Counted from the first letter of the stretch, positions 28,701-37,384 are shown. The stretch is DNA of 64,000 nt from BD2-11 clade cluster bacterium bin43 (GCA_002238605.1 MPMR01000006.1:1-64000), one strand, 5' to 3'. Notes: generated by a model from the letters alone, not told the origin. Made by a program: numbers and translations.

Positions 28701-29761
28701 TGCCCTTCCTGCTGGAGCAGACCCCGGATTCCTCGATCCTGGCCCTGACCTCCGGCATGGCGGCGAACCCGGGCGGGCACGAGCTGCTCCACGACACACG
28801 GACGCTGCTGCCGGTCGGGGAACTCGCCGTGACGGCCCACGAGCCGGTGCTGATTTCGTCGAACAACGCCTATGACCTGTACCGGGAGACCGCGGCCATC
28901 CGGGCCATGGAAGGAGGGTCGGGCTACTACATGGGCACGATCAGCGGACGCACGACCGTCGCCCGCGGCCTCGGGAGCCTCCCGGGCCGAATCAGCTTTT
29001 CGCTGCCCGACTCGCGCATCATCGCGCACGAACTGGGGCACAACCTGAATCTCCGTCACGCCCCCTGCGGCGGTGCCAGGGGCACGGATCCTTCGTTCCC
29101 CGAGCCGGACGGATCGATCGGCGCCTGGGGATACGACTTCCGGCGCGGAAGTCTGGTCGCGCCCGGCCGGCACGATCTGATGTCGTATTGCGAGCCGCCC
29201 TGGGTCAGCGACTACTACTTCACCAACGCGCTGCGCTTCCGGATCCAGAACGAGGTGGAGCGGAGGGCGCATGCCGCAGCGGCACCCGGCCGCTCGATCC
29301 TGCTCTGGGGGGGCGTCGACCCGGAAGGCAAACCATTCCTGGAGCCGGTCTTCGTCCTGGAGGCCCCGGCGACCGTCCTGCCACCGGGCGGCGAATACCG
29401 GATCGAGGGGGTCGACGCGCGCGGCCGCGAGCTCTTTTCGCTCGGTTTCGACATGCCGGTGCCGGCCGACGGCGACGCCAGGGCCGCGTTCGCCTTCATG
29501 CTTCCGGTGCGCGAGGGCTGGGCCCGGGACCTGGCCGGCATCACGCTCGCCGGCCCGGGCGGCTCGGACACGCTGAACCGGGAGTCGGCGCGTCCGATGG
29601 CCATCCTGCGCAATCCGCGGACCGGCCAGGTGCGTGGAATCCTGCGTCGGCCGCCCCCCGTCGCACAGGCCGCCATGGACAGGGCCGGCCGCGTCGCCGA
29701 ACCGGGCATGGAAGTGTTGCTCAGCCTGGGGCTCCCGGACTCCGAAGCCTGGCGGCGGTGA
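25793..29761 (+). CDS. Lipoprotein with plant-type leucine-rich repeats and a metzincin-like metalloprotease domain
   Basis: A 1322-residue protein. The N-terminus ends in a lipobox-like AWAVSC (Cys31), so it is probably a lipoprotein exposed beyond the inner membrane. Order: Pro-rich spacer; Ig/cadherin-like domain (about 50-133); then three modules that each begin with a [L/F]Y-A-GGP-W-type segment and run into leucine-rich repeats of the GxIPxELGxLxxLxxLxLxxN kind found in plant receptors. The main block lies at about 490-800. A further beta-rich region (about 830-1000) precedes the zinc motif HELGHNLNLRH (1079-1089) and a Met-turn-like DLMSYC with Met1130, the pair that defines metzincins. 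The usual Gly of HExxHxxGxxH is Asn. A C-terminal domain of about 150 residues follows. Start is a GTG at 25793 without a strong ribosome site. Substrate unknown; the LRRs may select it. Confidence 0.88.
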   Translation: MTGPVGSGRAVLRRGAPHVLALATLAWAVSCGDEEPAAPPPPNRPPAAERTIPAQSLKPWDTITLNAAHFFSDPDGEQLTFTTTSSDIAVVSVSAMDSTLTLYAEGPGTARISVTARDPGGLAADQIIDVTVGPYSDRQILVLFYEAAGGPSWYGREGWLSDAPLEEWLGVEVDDDGNVIELELYRNNLVGSIPPELGGLASLSRLQLASNHLSGPIPAELAELSNLSFLGFFNNDLEGAVPPELGSLANLTQLELDRNRLTGPIPRSFLALDRLRRFYFAESSGLCVPGSPEFTAWISAMKGGGQGPFCNQSDLRVLESLFLASGGEEWTNAAGWREGAAAARRYGVGADALGRVTALDLTGNGLTGRLPENLGQLTLLAELRVAGNALSGRLPPSLSALPLRWFEYAETELCVPPDPFFRSWLGGIEWHQGTSIDCAPPSDRDVLVALYDATGGPDWTGRDNWLTDAELGEWYGVETDSAGRVTALRLQNNGLEGPIPPELGHLSALRELILWNNDLWGPIPPELGGLRNLASLVVLNTDLSGTIPPELGDLAALRVLILANSQLTGPIPAELANLANLTSLGLDDNALEGPIPPELAGLTALESLTLSRNELTGSIPPELGSLSSLRELHLGNNELTGSIPAELGMLGELQTLILSDNGFTGAPPAELGDLGKLIYVTLAGNDLTGPIPPEFGALANIRYLTLADNDLAGPIPVELNRLIGAIELDLRGNALTGPIPAELGRLPRLVRLSLGRNGLSGPVPREMGGMRHLRELDVTDNAGLSGALPEELTDLSIDLLATGGTDLCAPADDGFQQWLDAIPRQRVITCLNSEPASAYLTQAVQSRSYPVPLVAGRPALLRVFVTAARAGGADMPAVRARFYRDGVETYMADVTSSGMPIPTDVDEGDLAASANAEIPGEVIQPRLEMVIEIDPEGLLDPALGVARRIPADGRGAVDVRAMPMLELTLVPFLLEQTPDSSILALTSGMAANPGGHELLHDTRTLLPVGELAVTAHEPVLISSNNAYDLYRETAAIRAMEGGSGYYMGTISGRTTVARGLGSLPGRISFSLPDSRIIAHELGHNLNLRHAPCGGARGTDPSFPEPDGSIGAWGYDFRRGSLVAPGRHDLMSYCEPPWVSDYYFTNALRFRIQNEVERRAHAAAAPGRSILLWGGVDPEGKPFLEPVFVLEAPATVLPPGGEYRIEGVDARGRELFSLGFDMPVPADGDARAAFAFMLPVREGWARDLAGITLAGPGGSDTLNRESARPMAILRNPRTGQVRGILRRPPPVAQAAMDRAGRVAEPGMEVLLSLGLPDSEAWRR

Positions 29762-29822
29762 CGATGCGCGACACCGGCCCGCAGAGGCCCGCGCGGCCGG
29801 AGCCGCCGACTCGGGCCACCGC

Positions 29823-29909
29823 GGCGACTCGGGCTATCTCGGCGAATCGAGCTCCCCCGGCGAATCGGGCTACCCCGGCAAATCGGGCTACCCCGGCGAA
29901 TCGGTATCC
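29823..29909. repeat. 18-bp tandem repeat, about 4.8 copies, at the end of the cupredoxin gene
   Basis: Units GGCGACTCGGGCTATCTC, GGCGAATCGAGCTCCCCC, GGCGAATCGGGCTACCCC and GGCAAATCGGGCTACCCC, then a partial copy, lie between the convergent LRR-protease and cupredoxin genes. On the minus strand the cupredoxin frame ends at the TAG in the unit at 29877-29894. Because the period is a multiple of three, further copies carry back-up stop codons in the same frame. Confidence 0.92.
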
Positions 29910-30391
29910 GGCGCGACGGTGAAGTCGGTGAACATGCCCCGGCCGTCGTGGCCCGAGAAGTCGCAGATCGCCGTATAGGCTCCCGGCTCGAGCTCGACGG
30001 TCACCACCCGGCGTTCGCCCGGGTTGAGGCGACGCTCCAGAACCCAGGCTGGAGCGGTGTCCTCCCTGCGGCGGAAGTAGATGTTGTGCTCCTCGAACCC
30101 GGCGTTCACGAAGCGCACCGGGTGCGGTCCGGCGGGAAGGACGAGCGGCATCGAGATGGTGTACTCGTCCATCAGGACCTGCATGGTGTCCACCCGCGGC
30201 GATGGCGGAGGCTCGGCCGGCGGGCCCGTACGATCGTCGTCCGGGGCCGCGCATCCCCCTGCGGCGAAGCATGCGGCGACGAGCGCCAGCAACCCCGGGG
30301 CCGGTCGGGTTTTCCTGGAGCGTCCCGAGCGGCCCGGGCAGTCCCGCTGACGTGCGCGCGGGCGAGGAGGTGGACGTCCGGACGCCCGCAC
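29888..30391 (-). CDS. Cupredoxin-like lipoprotein
   Basis: From a GTG at 30391 the protein has 167 residues, but the start is uncertain and the frame is open upstream through the tRNA genes. A hydrophobic stretch ends in the lipobox AAGGC, followed by an Asp/Pro linker. The remaining 100 residues (TISMPLVLPAGPHPVRFVNA, then EEHNIYFRR, then GAYTAICDFSGHDGRGM) look like a cupredoxin fold. HN, C and GHDGRGM sit where blue-copper proteins have their His, Cys, His and Met ligands. Electron transfer or copper binding is therefore plausible, not shown. It is convergent with the LRR-protease gene. Confidence 0.72.
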   Translation of the reverse strand: MRASGRPPPRPRARQRDCPGRSGRSRKTRPAPGLLALVAACFAAGGCAAPDDDRTGPPAEPPPSPRVDTMQVLMDEYTISMPLVLPAGPHPVRFVNAGFEEHNIYFRRREDTAPAWVLERRLNPGERRVVTVELEPGAYTAICDFSGHDGRGMFTDFTVAPDTDSPG

Positions 30392-30594
30392 CCGCTCCCG
30401 CCGCGAGGTGCTGCGGCGAACCTGTTCTGGGGATTCCGGATACAAGGAAGCTGCGAGCCGCACGAGAAGTGTCACCAGCGATGGGAGCGCCTCCGCCCGC
30501 CGCGCCTGGTCGGAGACAGGTGGGCGGCGGAACGCGCGGTCCCCCGCCGGAGATCCGCGCCCGGACCGGCGAGCAACCCGGCGCTGCCCTGCAG

Positions 30595-30665
30595 AGGCGC
30601 CGGTCGGAATCGAACCGACGATCGAGGATTTGCAGTCCTCTGCCTTACCACTTGGCCACGGCGCC
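30595..30665 (-). tRNA. tRNA-Cys (GCA)
   Basis: The minus strand folds as a complete 71-nt cloverleaf: acceptor GGCGCCG pairs with CGGCGCC, the anticodon loop CTGCAAA gives GCA, the T-loop is TTCGATT and the discriminator is U, as expected for cysteine. The 3' CCA is not encoded. Confidence 0.96.
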
Positions 30666-30714
30666 AAAAGGAATGGGGAGCCGACGAGCGCGCTCCCCAT
30701 ACCGGCTTTGCAAG

Positions 30715-30787
<73 letters not shown>

Positions 30788-30852
30788 AGATGAAGCATCA
30801 TGAGGTTAGAAACAGCCACCATGGGTGTCAACCACCCGCGCGATGGTTTTCC

Positions 30853-32574
30853 GTGCTTCGGCCCGTGACTACCTTTGCACGTTCTCGCCGGCAACTGGCG
30901 CCCGGCCCGCGCGCACCATCTTCCCCCCGCTTCCCCTTGCCCCACCCCTCTCGCGGGCACCTCGCGCTTACCCGGATTGCGCCGCTCCTTCCCCGACTGC
31001 TGACGCTTCTTCCGGCCCTCCTGCTGCCCGCGGCGGCCAGTGGACAGCTTGTCGGGGGGCCGATGGTCCCTTCGGGCCATCTGCGGCTGGACATCGACGC
31101 GAACTACGTCACCTGGAGCGAGCGCTTCGGCCTGCGGTCCGAGGGGGGATCGCTGGTTGAAGAAGTGGAGCCGCTGGGGTGGAACCTGAGCAGCGACGCG
31201 CTGGGATCGGACCGGCTTCCCGCAGCGGCGCTCAGCGAGGCCCGGCTCTGGACCTTGTTCGGGAACCCGGACTACCGATTCAACCTCGGGAGCACCAACC
31301 ATCTGCTCGCGGCCCATATCCGGCGCGTGCCGCTCGGGTTCCAACTCGGAGTATTCCGATGGCTGACGGTGGGGGCATCGCTGCCCATGGTGCAGCGCAA
31401 GCTGGACTCGGAGCTGGTCTACTCGTCCGGGGAAGCGAACGCCGGCCTGGCCCCCGCCCCGTCCGTGAGCGCCCCCTTCATGAACGAATACCGGAACGCT
31501 CTTTCGGAGGCGCACGCCGCCATCGCCAGCCTGTGCCAGGTGGACGACAGCACGCCGGAATGCCGGACGGGGCGCACCGTGCTCGCGGAGGGCGACGCGT
31601 TCCTGGCATCCCTCTCCACGCTGTTCGGCGAGGCGGTCTTCTTCCCCCTGCAAGGTTCCGTCGCGGGGCAGGATCTCACCGACCGCCTGGAAGCGGTGCG
31701 GACCGGCCTGGAGGACATCGGCGTGGCGAGCTTCATGGCCGAGCTCCCTCTCGGCACCCCCCTTGACCAGGCCGGCTTCGATTCGCTGGTCGTCGCTCCG
31801 GTGTTCGGCAGGGACGGTCTTCCCCTCAAGGGAATGGACGCCCTCTGGGAACCCGGAGACCTGGAGGTCGGCGCGGCCCTTCAGGTCCTGAACATTACCC
31901 CGCGTGCGCCGGACCCCCGGGCGTCCGGAGAGGCGGCCGATTCCGCCGCCGGCCCCGAGCGGGACTCCGGGGGCGGCTTCGGGATTCGGCTGGGCGTCGC
32001 CGGTACGCTTCGTCTGGGAACCGGCGCCCCGCAGGACACCCTCCGCGACTTCCTGGACATGGAGGTCGCGGAGGGCCAGATGGACATCGAGGTGCGCGCG
32101 TTCGGCGGCGTCGACTGGGCGCGGCGCGTGGGCCTGACCTTCGATGTACGCTACGGGATCGCCTCGCCCGTGTACGTCCGCCGGCGCATCGGCCCGCCCG
32201 ACACGGGCTTCGCCCCGCGTCCGCCGCTGGAGACGGTGCAGTGGCAGCCGGGCAACTACCTCGAGTACGCGATCGCCCCACAACTGCTGCTCACGCCCGA
32301 GCTTGCGGTCGGATTCGTGTACCGGTCCCTCAGCCGCGGGGCGGACAGCTTCGCGGGCGACGCGGGAGACCTGGCGCCGCTCTCCCTCGAGACCGACGCC
32401 GAAGTGCGGTCGATGGGGGTGGACGTCCGGTACTCCAGCTTCCTGGGAGGCGGTTTTCCGGTTGTTGCCCGCTTCGGCTGGGAGGCCGCGCGCAACGGCG
32501 CCGGAGGCCGGACGCCCAAGACGGGAAGGGTGCGCTTCGGGGCAAGCCTCTTCTGGAGGCTGTGGGGCGACTAA
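30853..32574 (+). CDS. Exported outer-membrane beta-barrel protein of unknown function
   Basis: From the GTG at 30853 the protein has 573 residues. A long basic N-region leads into a hydrophobic core (LLPRLLTLLPALLLPAAASG) and a probable cleavage before QLVGGPMVPSG. The body has alternating hydrophobic/aromatic strands, with RVPLGFQLGVFRWLTVGASLPM, FGIRLGVAGTLRLG and VGLTFDVRYGIASP as examples, and the C-terminus is RFGASLFWRLWGD. This is typical of an outer-membrane barrel. A helical central region (about 200-300) may be a plug or loop. The frame extends upstream across the tRNA genes, which cannot be coding, so an internal start is required; the exact one is uncertain. No family name is recognised. 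Confidence 0.7.
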   Translation: MLRPVTTFARSRRQLAPGPRAPSSPRFPLPHPSRGHLALTRIAPLLPRLLTLLPALLLPAAASGQLVGGPMVPSGHLRLDIDANYVTWSERFGLRSEGGSLVEEVEPLGWNLSSDALGSDRLPAAALSEARLWTLFGNPDYRFNLGSTNHLLAAHIRRVPLGFQLGVFRWLTVGASLPMVQRKLDSELVYSSGEANAGLAPAPSVSAPFMNEYRNALSEAHAAIASLCQVDDSTPECRTGRTVLAEGDAFLASLSTLFGEAVFFPLQGSVAGQDLTDRLEAVRTGLEDIGVASFMAELPLGTPLDQAGFDSLVVAPVFGRDGLPLKGMDALWEPGDLEVGAALQVLNITPRAPDPRASGEAADSAAGPERDSGGGFGIRLGVAGTLRLGTGAPQDTLRDFLDMEVAEGQMDIEVRAFGGVDWARRVGLTFDVRYGIASPVYVRRRIGPPDTGFAPRPPLETVQWQPGNYLEYAIAPQLLLTPELAVGFVYRSLSRGADSFAGDAGDLAPLSLETDAEVRSMGVDVRYSSFLGGGFPVVARFGWEAARNGAGGRTPKTGRVRFGASLFWRLWGD

Positions 32575-32633
32575 AAGGCCGTGGGGCGACTAAAAGGCCG
32601 TGGGGCGGCTAAAGAGCCGTGGGGCGGCTAAAG
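32563..32633. repeat. 19-bp tandem repeat, 3.7 copies, spanning both convergent gene ends
   Basis: Units TGGGGCGACTAAAAGGCCG (32563 and 32582) and TGGGGCGGCTAAAGAGCCG (32601), plus a partial unit at 32620. The plus-strand barrel gene stops at TAA in the first unit, and the minus-strand recN stops at TAG in the last. CTAAA in the unit provides a stop on either strand. Confidence 0.95.
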
Positions 32634-34322
32634 GACAGCCTCCGCAACCTCCTGCCCGGCGGCGCGCAACAGCTCCCGGGCGTGCTCGCGGGAAGCTGCG
32701 GAGTCCGGATCGCCGCCCAGCATTCGGGCGATCTCGTGGACGCGCGTGTCCCCCTCCAGAGCGAAGGCGCGCGTACGGACCATGCCGTCATCCGCCGAGA
32801 GCCGCTTTTCGACCAGCAGGTGGTGGCTCGCCCGCGACGCGATCTGCGCGAGGTGGGTGATGGCGAGCACCTGGTGCGCCCGGCCGGTTTCCTGCAGCCG
32901 CGCGCCGACGGCGTTGGCGATCTCGCCCCCGACCCCGGCGTCGATCTCGTCGAACACCAGCGTCGGCACCCGATCCGCGGCACCCAGAATCGACTTGAGG
33001 GCGAGCATCACCCTCGAAAGCTCCCCGCCGCTCGCGATCCGGCCGAGCGGCGCGGGCGGAAACCCCGGGTTCAGCGAAGCCAGGAACTCCACACGCTCGG
33101 CGCCGCCCGGCCCCACTTCCGCCAGCGGGCTGAGCGCGACCGAGAAGGTGCCTCCCTCGAGCCCAAGCTCCGGAAACAGCGCTGTAACCCGTTGCTCAAG
33201 TGTACGCGCTGCCTTACATCGCGCGTCGCTCAGAGCTGCCGCCTCCCGCTCCAGACGGGCCCTCGTCCGCCGGATGCGCCGCTCCAGGGTGGCGATGTCG
33301 AACGAACCGGTCTCGATCTCCTCGAGCTGCGCCCCCAGCCGGCGTCCGGCCTCGACCACGTCCTCGAGCGCGGGTCCGTACTTGCGCTTCAGCCGGAAGA
33401 TGCGGTCCAGGCGGGCCCTGACCTCCTCCAGCCGGCGCGGATCGTGTTCCAGCGAACTCGCGTAGTCGCCCAGGAAGCGGCCCGCCTCGCTGGCCGCCTG
33501 GTACGACTGTTCCAGCAGCTCCGAGACCTCGCCCAGCGACCCATCCAGGCGGATGATGTCCGCGAGCGCCGCCTGCACCGCGCGGATGCGCACCGTGACG
33601 GCGGCGTCGCCCGCGTACAGTTCGTCGTACGCGCCCCCCGCGTTGCGCGCCAGCTCGTCGGCGTGTTCGAGCCGGGTCGCCTCCGTCTCGAGCGCCGTGT
33701 CCTCCCCCTCCTGGAGTCCGGCGCCTTCGATCTCGCCGAGCTGGAAGCGGATGAAATCCGCCCGCGCTTCGAGGTCCCGGATACTCCCTTCCAGCTGCTC
33801 CCGCTCGCGCGCCAGCGCCTTCAGCTCCACGCACAGCGCGGCAACGGCGCTCGCCCGTCCGGTCGCGCGCGCCAGGGAATCGAGCAGCCTGGCCTGTTCC
33901 GCCGGCCTCAGCAGGCTCTGGTGCTCGTGCTGCCCGTGCAGGTCGACGAGGTGCCGCCCCAGCTCACGCAGGAGCCCCACGGTGGCGGACGAGTCGTTCA
34001 CCCAGGCCCGGTTGCGTCCCTGGCGCGCCACTTCCCGCCGCAGCACCAGCACGTTGCCGCCCGCGGCCAGACCCAGCGCGTCCAGCTTCTCCCGCACCGG
34101 CTCGCACTCCTCGACATCAAAGGCCGCCTCGATGCGGGCGCGGCGGGCTCCCACGCGCACGACCCCGGGGGAGGCGCGCTCGCCCAGCAGACACGAGAGG
34201 GCCTTCGCCACCAGGGACTTGCCGGATCCGGTCTCGCCCGACAGGGCGTTGAGGCCCGGCGCCCCGTCCAGCGTCAGGTCATCGATTACCGCGTAGTCAC
34301 GGATACGCAGTTCGATCAGCAT
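32628..34322 (-). CDS. recN: DNA repair protein RecN
   Basis: SMC-like ATPase for double-strand-break repair. The 564-residue protein has the N-terminal half-ATPase with Walker A GETGSGKS (about 30) and LHGQHEHQSLL, a long helical coiled-coil middle (about 160-360), and the C-terminal half with ASGGELSRVMLALKSIL (signature) and LVFDEIDAGVGGEIA (Walker B), then HLAQIASRA. The ATG at 34322 lies 20 bp after nadK on the same strand; the nadK-recN pair is common. Its stop lies in the 19-bp tandem repeat. Confidence 0.96.
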   Translation of the reverse strand: MLIELRIRDYAVIDDLTLDGAPGLNALSGETGSGKSLVAKALSCLLGERASPGVVRVGARRARIEAAFDVEECEPVREKLDALGLAAGGNVLVLRREVARQGRNRAWVNDSSATVGLLRELGRHLVDLHGQHEHQSLLRPAEQARLLDSLARATGRASAVAALCVELKALAREREQLEGSIRDLEARADFIRFQLGEIEGAGLQEGEDTALETEATRLEHADELARNAGGAYDELYAGDAAVTVRIRAVQAALADIIRLDGSLGEVSELLEQSYQAASEAGRFLGDYASSLEHDPRRLEEVRARLDRIFRLKRKYGPALEDVVEAGRRLGAQLEEIETGSFDIATLERRIRRTRARLEREAAALSDARCKAARTLEQRVTALFPELGLEGGTFSVALSPLAEVGPGGAERVEFLASLNPGFPPAPLGRIASGGELSRVMLALKSILGAADRVPTLVFDEIDAGVGGEIANAVGARLQETGRAHQVLAITHLAQIASRASHHLLVEKRLSADDGMVRTRAFALEGDTRVHEIARMLGGDPDSAASREHARELLRAAGQEVAEAVL

Positions 34323-34342
34323 GCCCGTGGCTATTCATAAGA

Positions 34343-35239
34343 TCATGCCCCCGAGGGCGATTTGAGTGCCCAGTTCAACTTCCGTCTCAAGGTGGAGAAG
34401 AAGGTGTGCCCGGGGAAACGAAGCAGAGGTACGCGCACCGTTCCGGTCCGGATCTCCACGACCGAACCCGGCACCACGGCCACTGCTTCCTGACCATCGA
34501 CCGTCAGCACCAGGTCGCCCGATGGATCCACTTCCTTGATGATGACGCGCTCGTCCGCGGCCAGCACCAGCGGGCGCACGGCCAGCGTGTGCGGGCAGAT
34601 CGGGGTCACCAGGATGCAGTCCACTCCGGGCGCGATAATGGGCCCCCCCGCCGACAGGGAGTAGGCGGTCGAACCGGTAGGCGAGGAAACGATCACGCCG
34701 TCGGCGCTGAAGCTGCCGATCTCGTCGGTCGTTCCGTCATGCCCCACGAACAGGTCGAGGCGGGAGACGCGGGCCGCCCCGCTGTTGTGGACCACGAAGT
34801 CGTTGAGCGCCACCTGTGGATCTCCCGACGTTCCGTCCTCGTCGAGGATGGCCGCCTCGAGCGTAATCCGGTAGTCGAGTGTGAAGTCGCCGCCGCGCAG
34901 CCGCTCGAAGGCGATGGTGAGGTCGGAGCCGGAGGACGAGGTGAGGAAGCCCAGGTGCCCGAGGTTGATCCCGAGGACCGGAATGTCCGTCCCCGCAACC
35001 TTGCGCGCGCCCCGCAGCAGCGTTCCGTCCCCCCCGAGCGTGACCAGCAGGTCCAGCGCACGTTCCGCCAGCCTGAGAGGGGGGGTTCCGGGCGGCGCCT
35101 GGGCGAGGATGCCGGGTTCGCAGGCAAACTCGATGCCGAACTTGCGCGCGAGTTCGTCGAGACGCGCCAGCGCCGGCGCGAGCCCGGGCTGTCCGGGAAG
35201 CGCGAAGATGCCGATGCGGCGGACGGGAGGCGGCGCCAT
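34343..35239 (-). CDS. nadK: NAD kinase
   Basis: Phosphorylates NAD to NADP using ATP or polyphosphate. The 298-residue protein has the GGDGT motif in VTLGGDGTLLRG, LGINLGHLGFLT, the NAD-binding LNDFVVH (family NE/ND motif) and the glycine-rich DGVIVSSPTGSTAYSLSAGGP. It follows dxs by 16 bp and precedes recN by 20 bp, so all three probably share a transcript. Confidence 0.96.
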   Translation of the reverse strand: MAPPPVRRIGIFALPGQPGLAPALARLDELARKFGIEFACEPGILAQAPPGTPPLRLAERALDLLVTLGGDGTLLRGARKVAGTDIPVLGINLGHLGFLTSSSGSDLTIAFERLRGGDFTLDYRITLEAAILDEDGTSGDPQVALNDFVVHNSGAARVSRLDLFVGHDGTTDEIGSFSADGVIVSSPTGSTAYSLSAGGPIIAPGVDCILVTPICPHTLAVRPLVLAADERVIIKEVDPSGDLVLTVDGQEAVAVVPGSVVEIRTGTVRVPLLRFPGHTFFSTLRRKLNWALKSPSGA

Positions 35240-35255
35240 GGCGTTTCCCGCGGGG

Positions 35256-37178
35256 TTACGCGCTCTCTCTGGTCGCCAGCACGCGGATTCCGGGCTTGCG
35301 CTCGGCCAGCCGCAGGGCCTCCCGCGCGATCCCCTTCGCGTCCAGCCCCACCTCCGCCAGCAGCAGCCCTCGGTCTCCGTGCTCGATGAAGACGTCGGGC
35401 AGCCCCATGGTTCTCACGGTCGGGCGCGATCCCGCGCGCGCCTGGATCTCGCGCGCCATGAAGGCTCCGAAACCGTTGACGACGGTACCCTCCTCGACCG
35501 TCAGGATGTGCGTGTGCGAGCCGAGCACCCGTTCGAGCACTTCCTCGTCGAAAGGCTTGAGGAAGCGGCAGTTGACGACGGTCGCCTCGATGCCCGCTCG
35601 AGCCAGCTCGTCGGCTGCGGAGAGCGCGTCGAGGACCATGGTGCCCACGGCGAGAATCGCCAGGTCCGACCCCTGGCGCATCACCTCCCAGCTCCCGTAC
35701 GGCACCGGATCGATCTCCGAAGTCGGGGGAACCTCCGCGGGAACCGCGTCGCGCGGATAGCGGATGCTGTAGGGGCCGGCGTCGTGGGTCAGGCCGGTCT
35801 TCATCAGGGCGATGAGCTCCTCGCCGTCCCTGGGCGCGGTGACGGTCATGCCCGGCACCAGCAGCATGTAGGCGATGTCGAAGGCGCCGTGATGGGTGGG
35901 GCCGTCGGCCCCCGCGACGCCCGCCCGGTCCATGCAGAACATCACCGGAAGGTCCTGCAGGGCCACGTCGTGCACGATGGAGTCGAAGCCCCGCTGCAGG
36001 AACGTGGAGTAGATGGCCACGACCGGGCGCACGCCTTCCGTGGCCATGCCGGCGGCCGACGTCACACCGTGCGCCTCCGCGATGCCCACGTCGAAGTGCC
36101 GGTCCGGAAACGCCTTGTCGAAGATGTCGGTGCTGGTCCCGCTCGGCATTGCGGCCGTGATGGCCACGATGCGCTCGTCCTCCGAGGCCAGGTCGGTCAG
36201 CCCTCTGCCGAACAACTTCTGATACCGCGGCAGACCGACCGGCTTCTTCGGCGAACGTCCCGTGATCTTGTCCCAGGGGGAGGAGGCGTGCCACTTGACC
36301 GGATCCGCCTCCGCCGGCTTGTAGCCCTTCCCCTTCTGGGTGACCAGGTGCACCAGCACCGGTCCCTTCATCCGGCGGACCCGCTGCAGGGTGTTGACCA
36401 CCATGTGGATGTCGTGCCCGTCGAAGGGTCCGAAGTAGCGGAAACCCAGTTCCTCGAAGAGCATTCCGGGCACGAAGAGGTGCTTGACGCTCTCCTCGAA
36501 CCTGCCGGTGGCGGACTGCATCACGTCGGAGATGCTGGTGGGGACGCGCTGCATCAGCTCCTTCACCTGACCGCGGACCCGGTTGTACAGGGGGTTGGTG
36601 ATGACGCCGTTCAGATACCTGTTCATCGCCCCCACGTTCGGAGCGATCGACATGTCGTTGTCGTTGAGGACCACGATGAGGTTGCGGTCGCTCGCGCCGG
36701 CGTTGTTGAGGGCTTCGTAGGCGAGCCCGCACCCGATGGCGCCGTCCCCGATGACCGCGACGACGTCGAAGTCCTCGCCCTTGTGATCGCGGCCGATGGC
36801 CATGCCCACCGCGGCCGAGATGGAAGTCGCGGCGTGTCCCGCGCCGAAGACGTCGAAGTCCGACTCGGCACGGCGCAGGAAGGGTGCCAGCCCATCCTTG
36901 CGGCGAATGGTGTGCAGGCGGTCGTTGCGCCCCGTGAGGATCTTGTGGATGTAGGCCTGGTGGCCCGTATCCCACACGACGCGGTCACGCGGGGTGTCGA
37001 AGACGTAGTGCAGCGCCACCGTGAGCTCGGCGACGCCCAGGCTTCCCCCGAAGTGTCCGCCCACCTTCGCCACGACGTCGATCAGGCGGTCGCGCACCTC
37101 GCGAACCAGGTCGGGCAGCTGGGAACGAGACAGCTTGCGCACATCCCCCGGTTGCTTGACGTAGTCGAGAATGGCCAC
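35256..37178 (-). CDS. dxs: 1-deoxy-D-xylulose-5-phosphate synthase
   Basis: First enzyme of the MEP isoprenoid pathway; condenses pyruvate and glyceraldehyde 3-phosphate with thiamine diphosphate. The 640-residue protein has GGHFGGSLGVAELTVALHYV, the cofactor motif GDGAIGCGLAYEALNNAG...LNDNDMSI, the second domain DRAGVAGADGPTHHGAFD and a C-terminal transketolase domain. The ATG at 37178 is preceded by 206 bp of non-coding DNA, so it may have its own promoter, separate from the prenyl synthase gene upstream. ispD is at 12.8-13.5 kb. Confidence 0.97.
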   Translation of the reverse strand: MAILDYVKQPGDVRKLSRSQLPDLVREVRDRLIDVVAKVGGHFGGSLGVAELTVALHYVFDTPRDRVVWDTGHQAYIHKILTGRNDRLHTIRRKDGLAPFLRRAESDFDVFGAGHAATSISAAVGMAIGRDHKGEDFDVVAVIGDGAIGCGLAYEALNNAGASDRNLIVVLNDNDMSIAPNVGAMNRYLNGVITNPLYNRVRGQVKELMQRVPTSISDVMQSATGRFEESVKHLFVPGMLFEELGFRYFGPFDGHDIHMVVNTLQRVRRMKGPVLVHLVTQKGKGYKPAEADPVKWHASSPWDKITGRSPKKPVGLPRYQKLFGRGLTDLASEDERIVAITAAMPSGTSTDIFDKAFPDRHFDVGIAEAHGVTSAAGMATEGVRPVVAIYSTFLQRGFDSIVHDVALQDLPVMFCMDRAGVAGADGPTHHGAFDIAYMLLVPGMTVTAPRDGEELIALMKTGLTHDAGPYSIRYPRDAVPAEVPPTSEIDPVPYGSWEVMRQGSDLAILAVGTMVLDALSAADELARAGIEATVVNCRFLKPFDEEVLERVLGSHTHILTVEEGTVVNGFGAFMAREIQARAGSRPTVRTMGLPDVFIEHGDRGLLLAEVGLDAKGIAREALRLAERKPGIRVLATRESA

Positions 37179-37384
37179 CCCATATCACTCCATCTGTGGT
37201 TGTCGTCATCCCGCGACTGCCGGGATCGAGCCCGTATTATAACCGGATTCGGCGCTGCTGTTGCACGGGATGGTCGCGCGTGGTACGACCGGGGCCCGTC
37301 GAGCCGGCCTTCGCGCGCCGGTGCGTGCGAGCGGAGGAGTCCCCGGCCTCATCCGCAGATTCCGGCGGGAGGTCCTCCCGGCCG

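Noticed and set aside
23876-29272. A 1798-codon minus-strand open frame opposite the repeat protein and LRR protease
   Set aside because: It is antisense to genes with a signal peptide, LRRs and a zinc motif. The product is low-complexity Arg/Gly/Val with no domain. Long antisense frames are expected in high-GC DNA.
32619-34340. A 573-codon plus-strand frame opposite recN
   Set aside because: recN on the other strand has all family motifs; this is its mirror frame.
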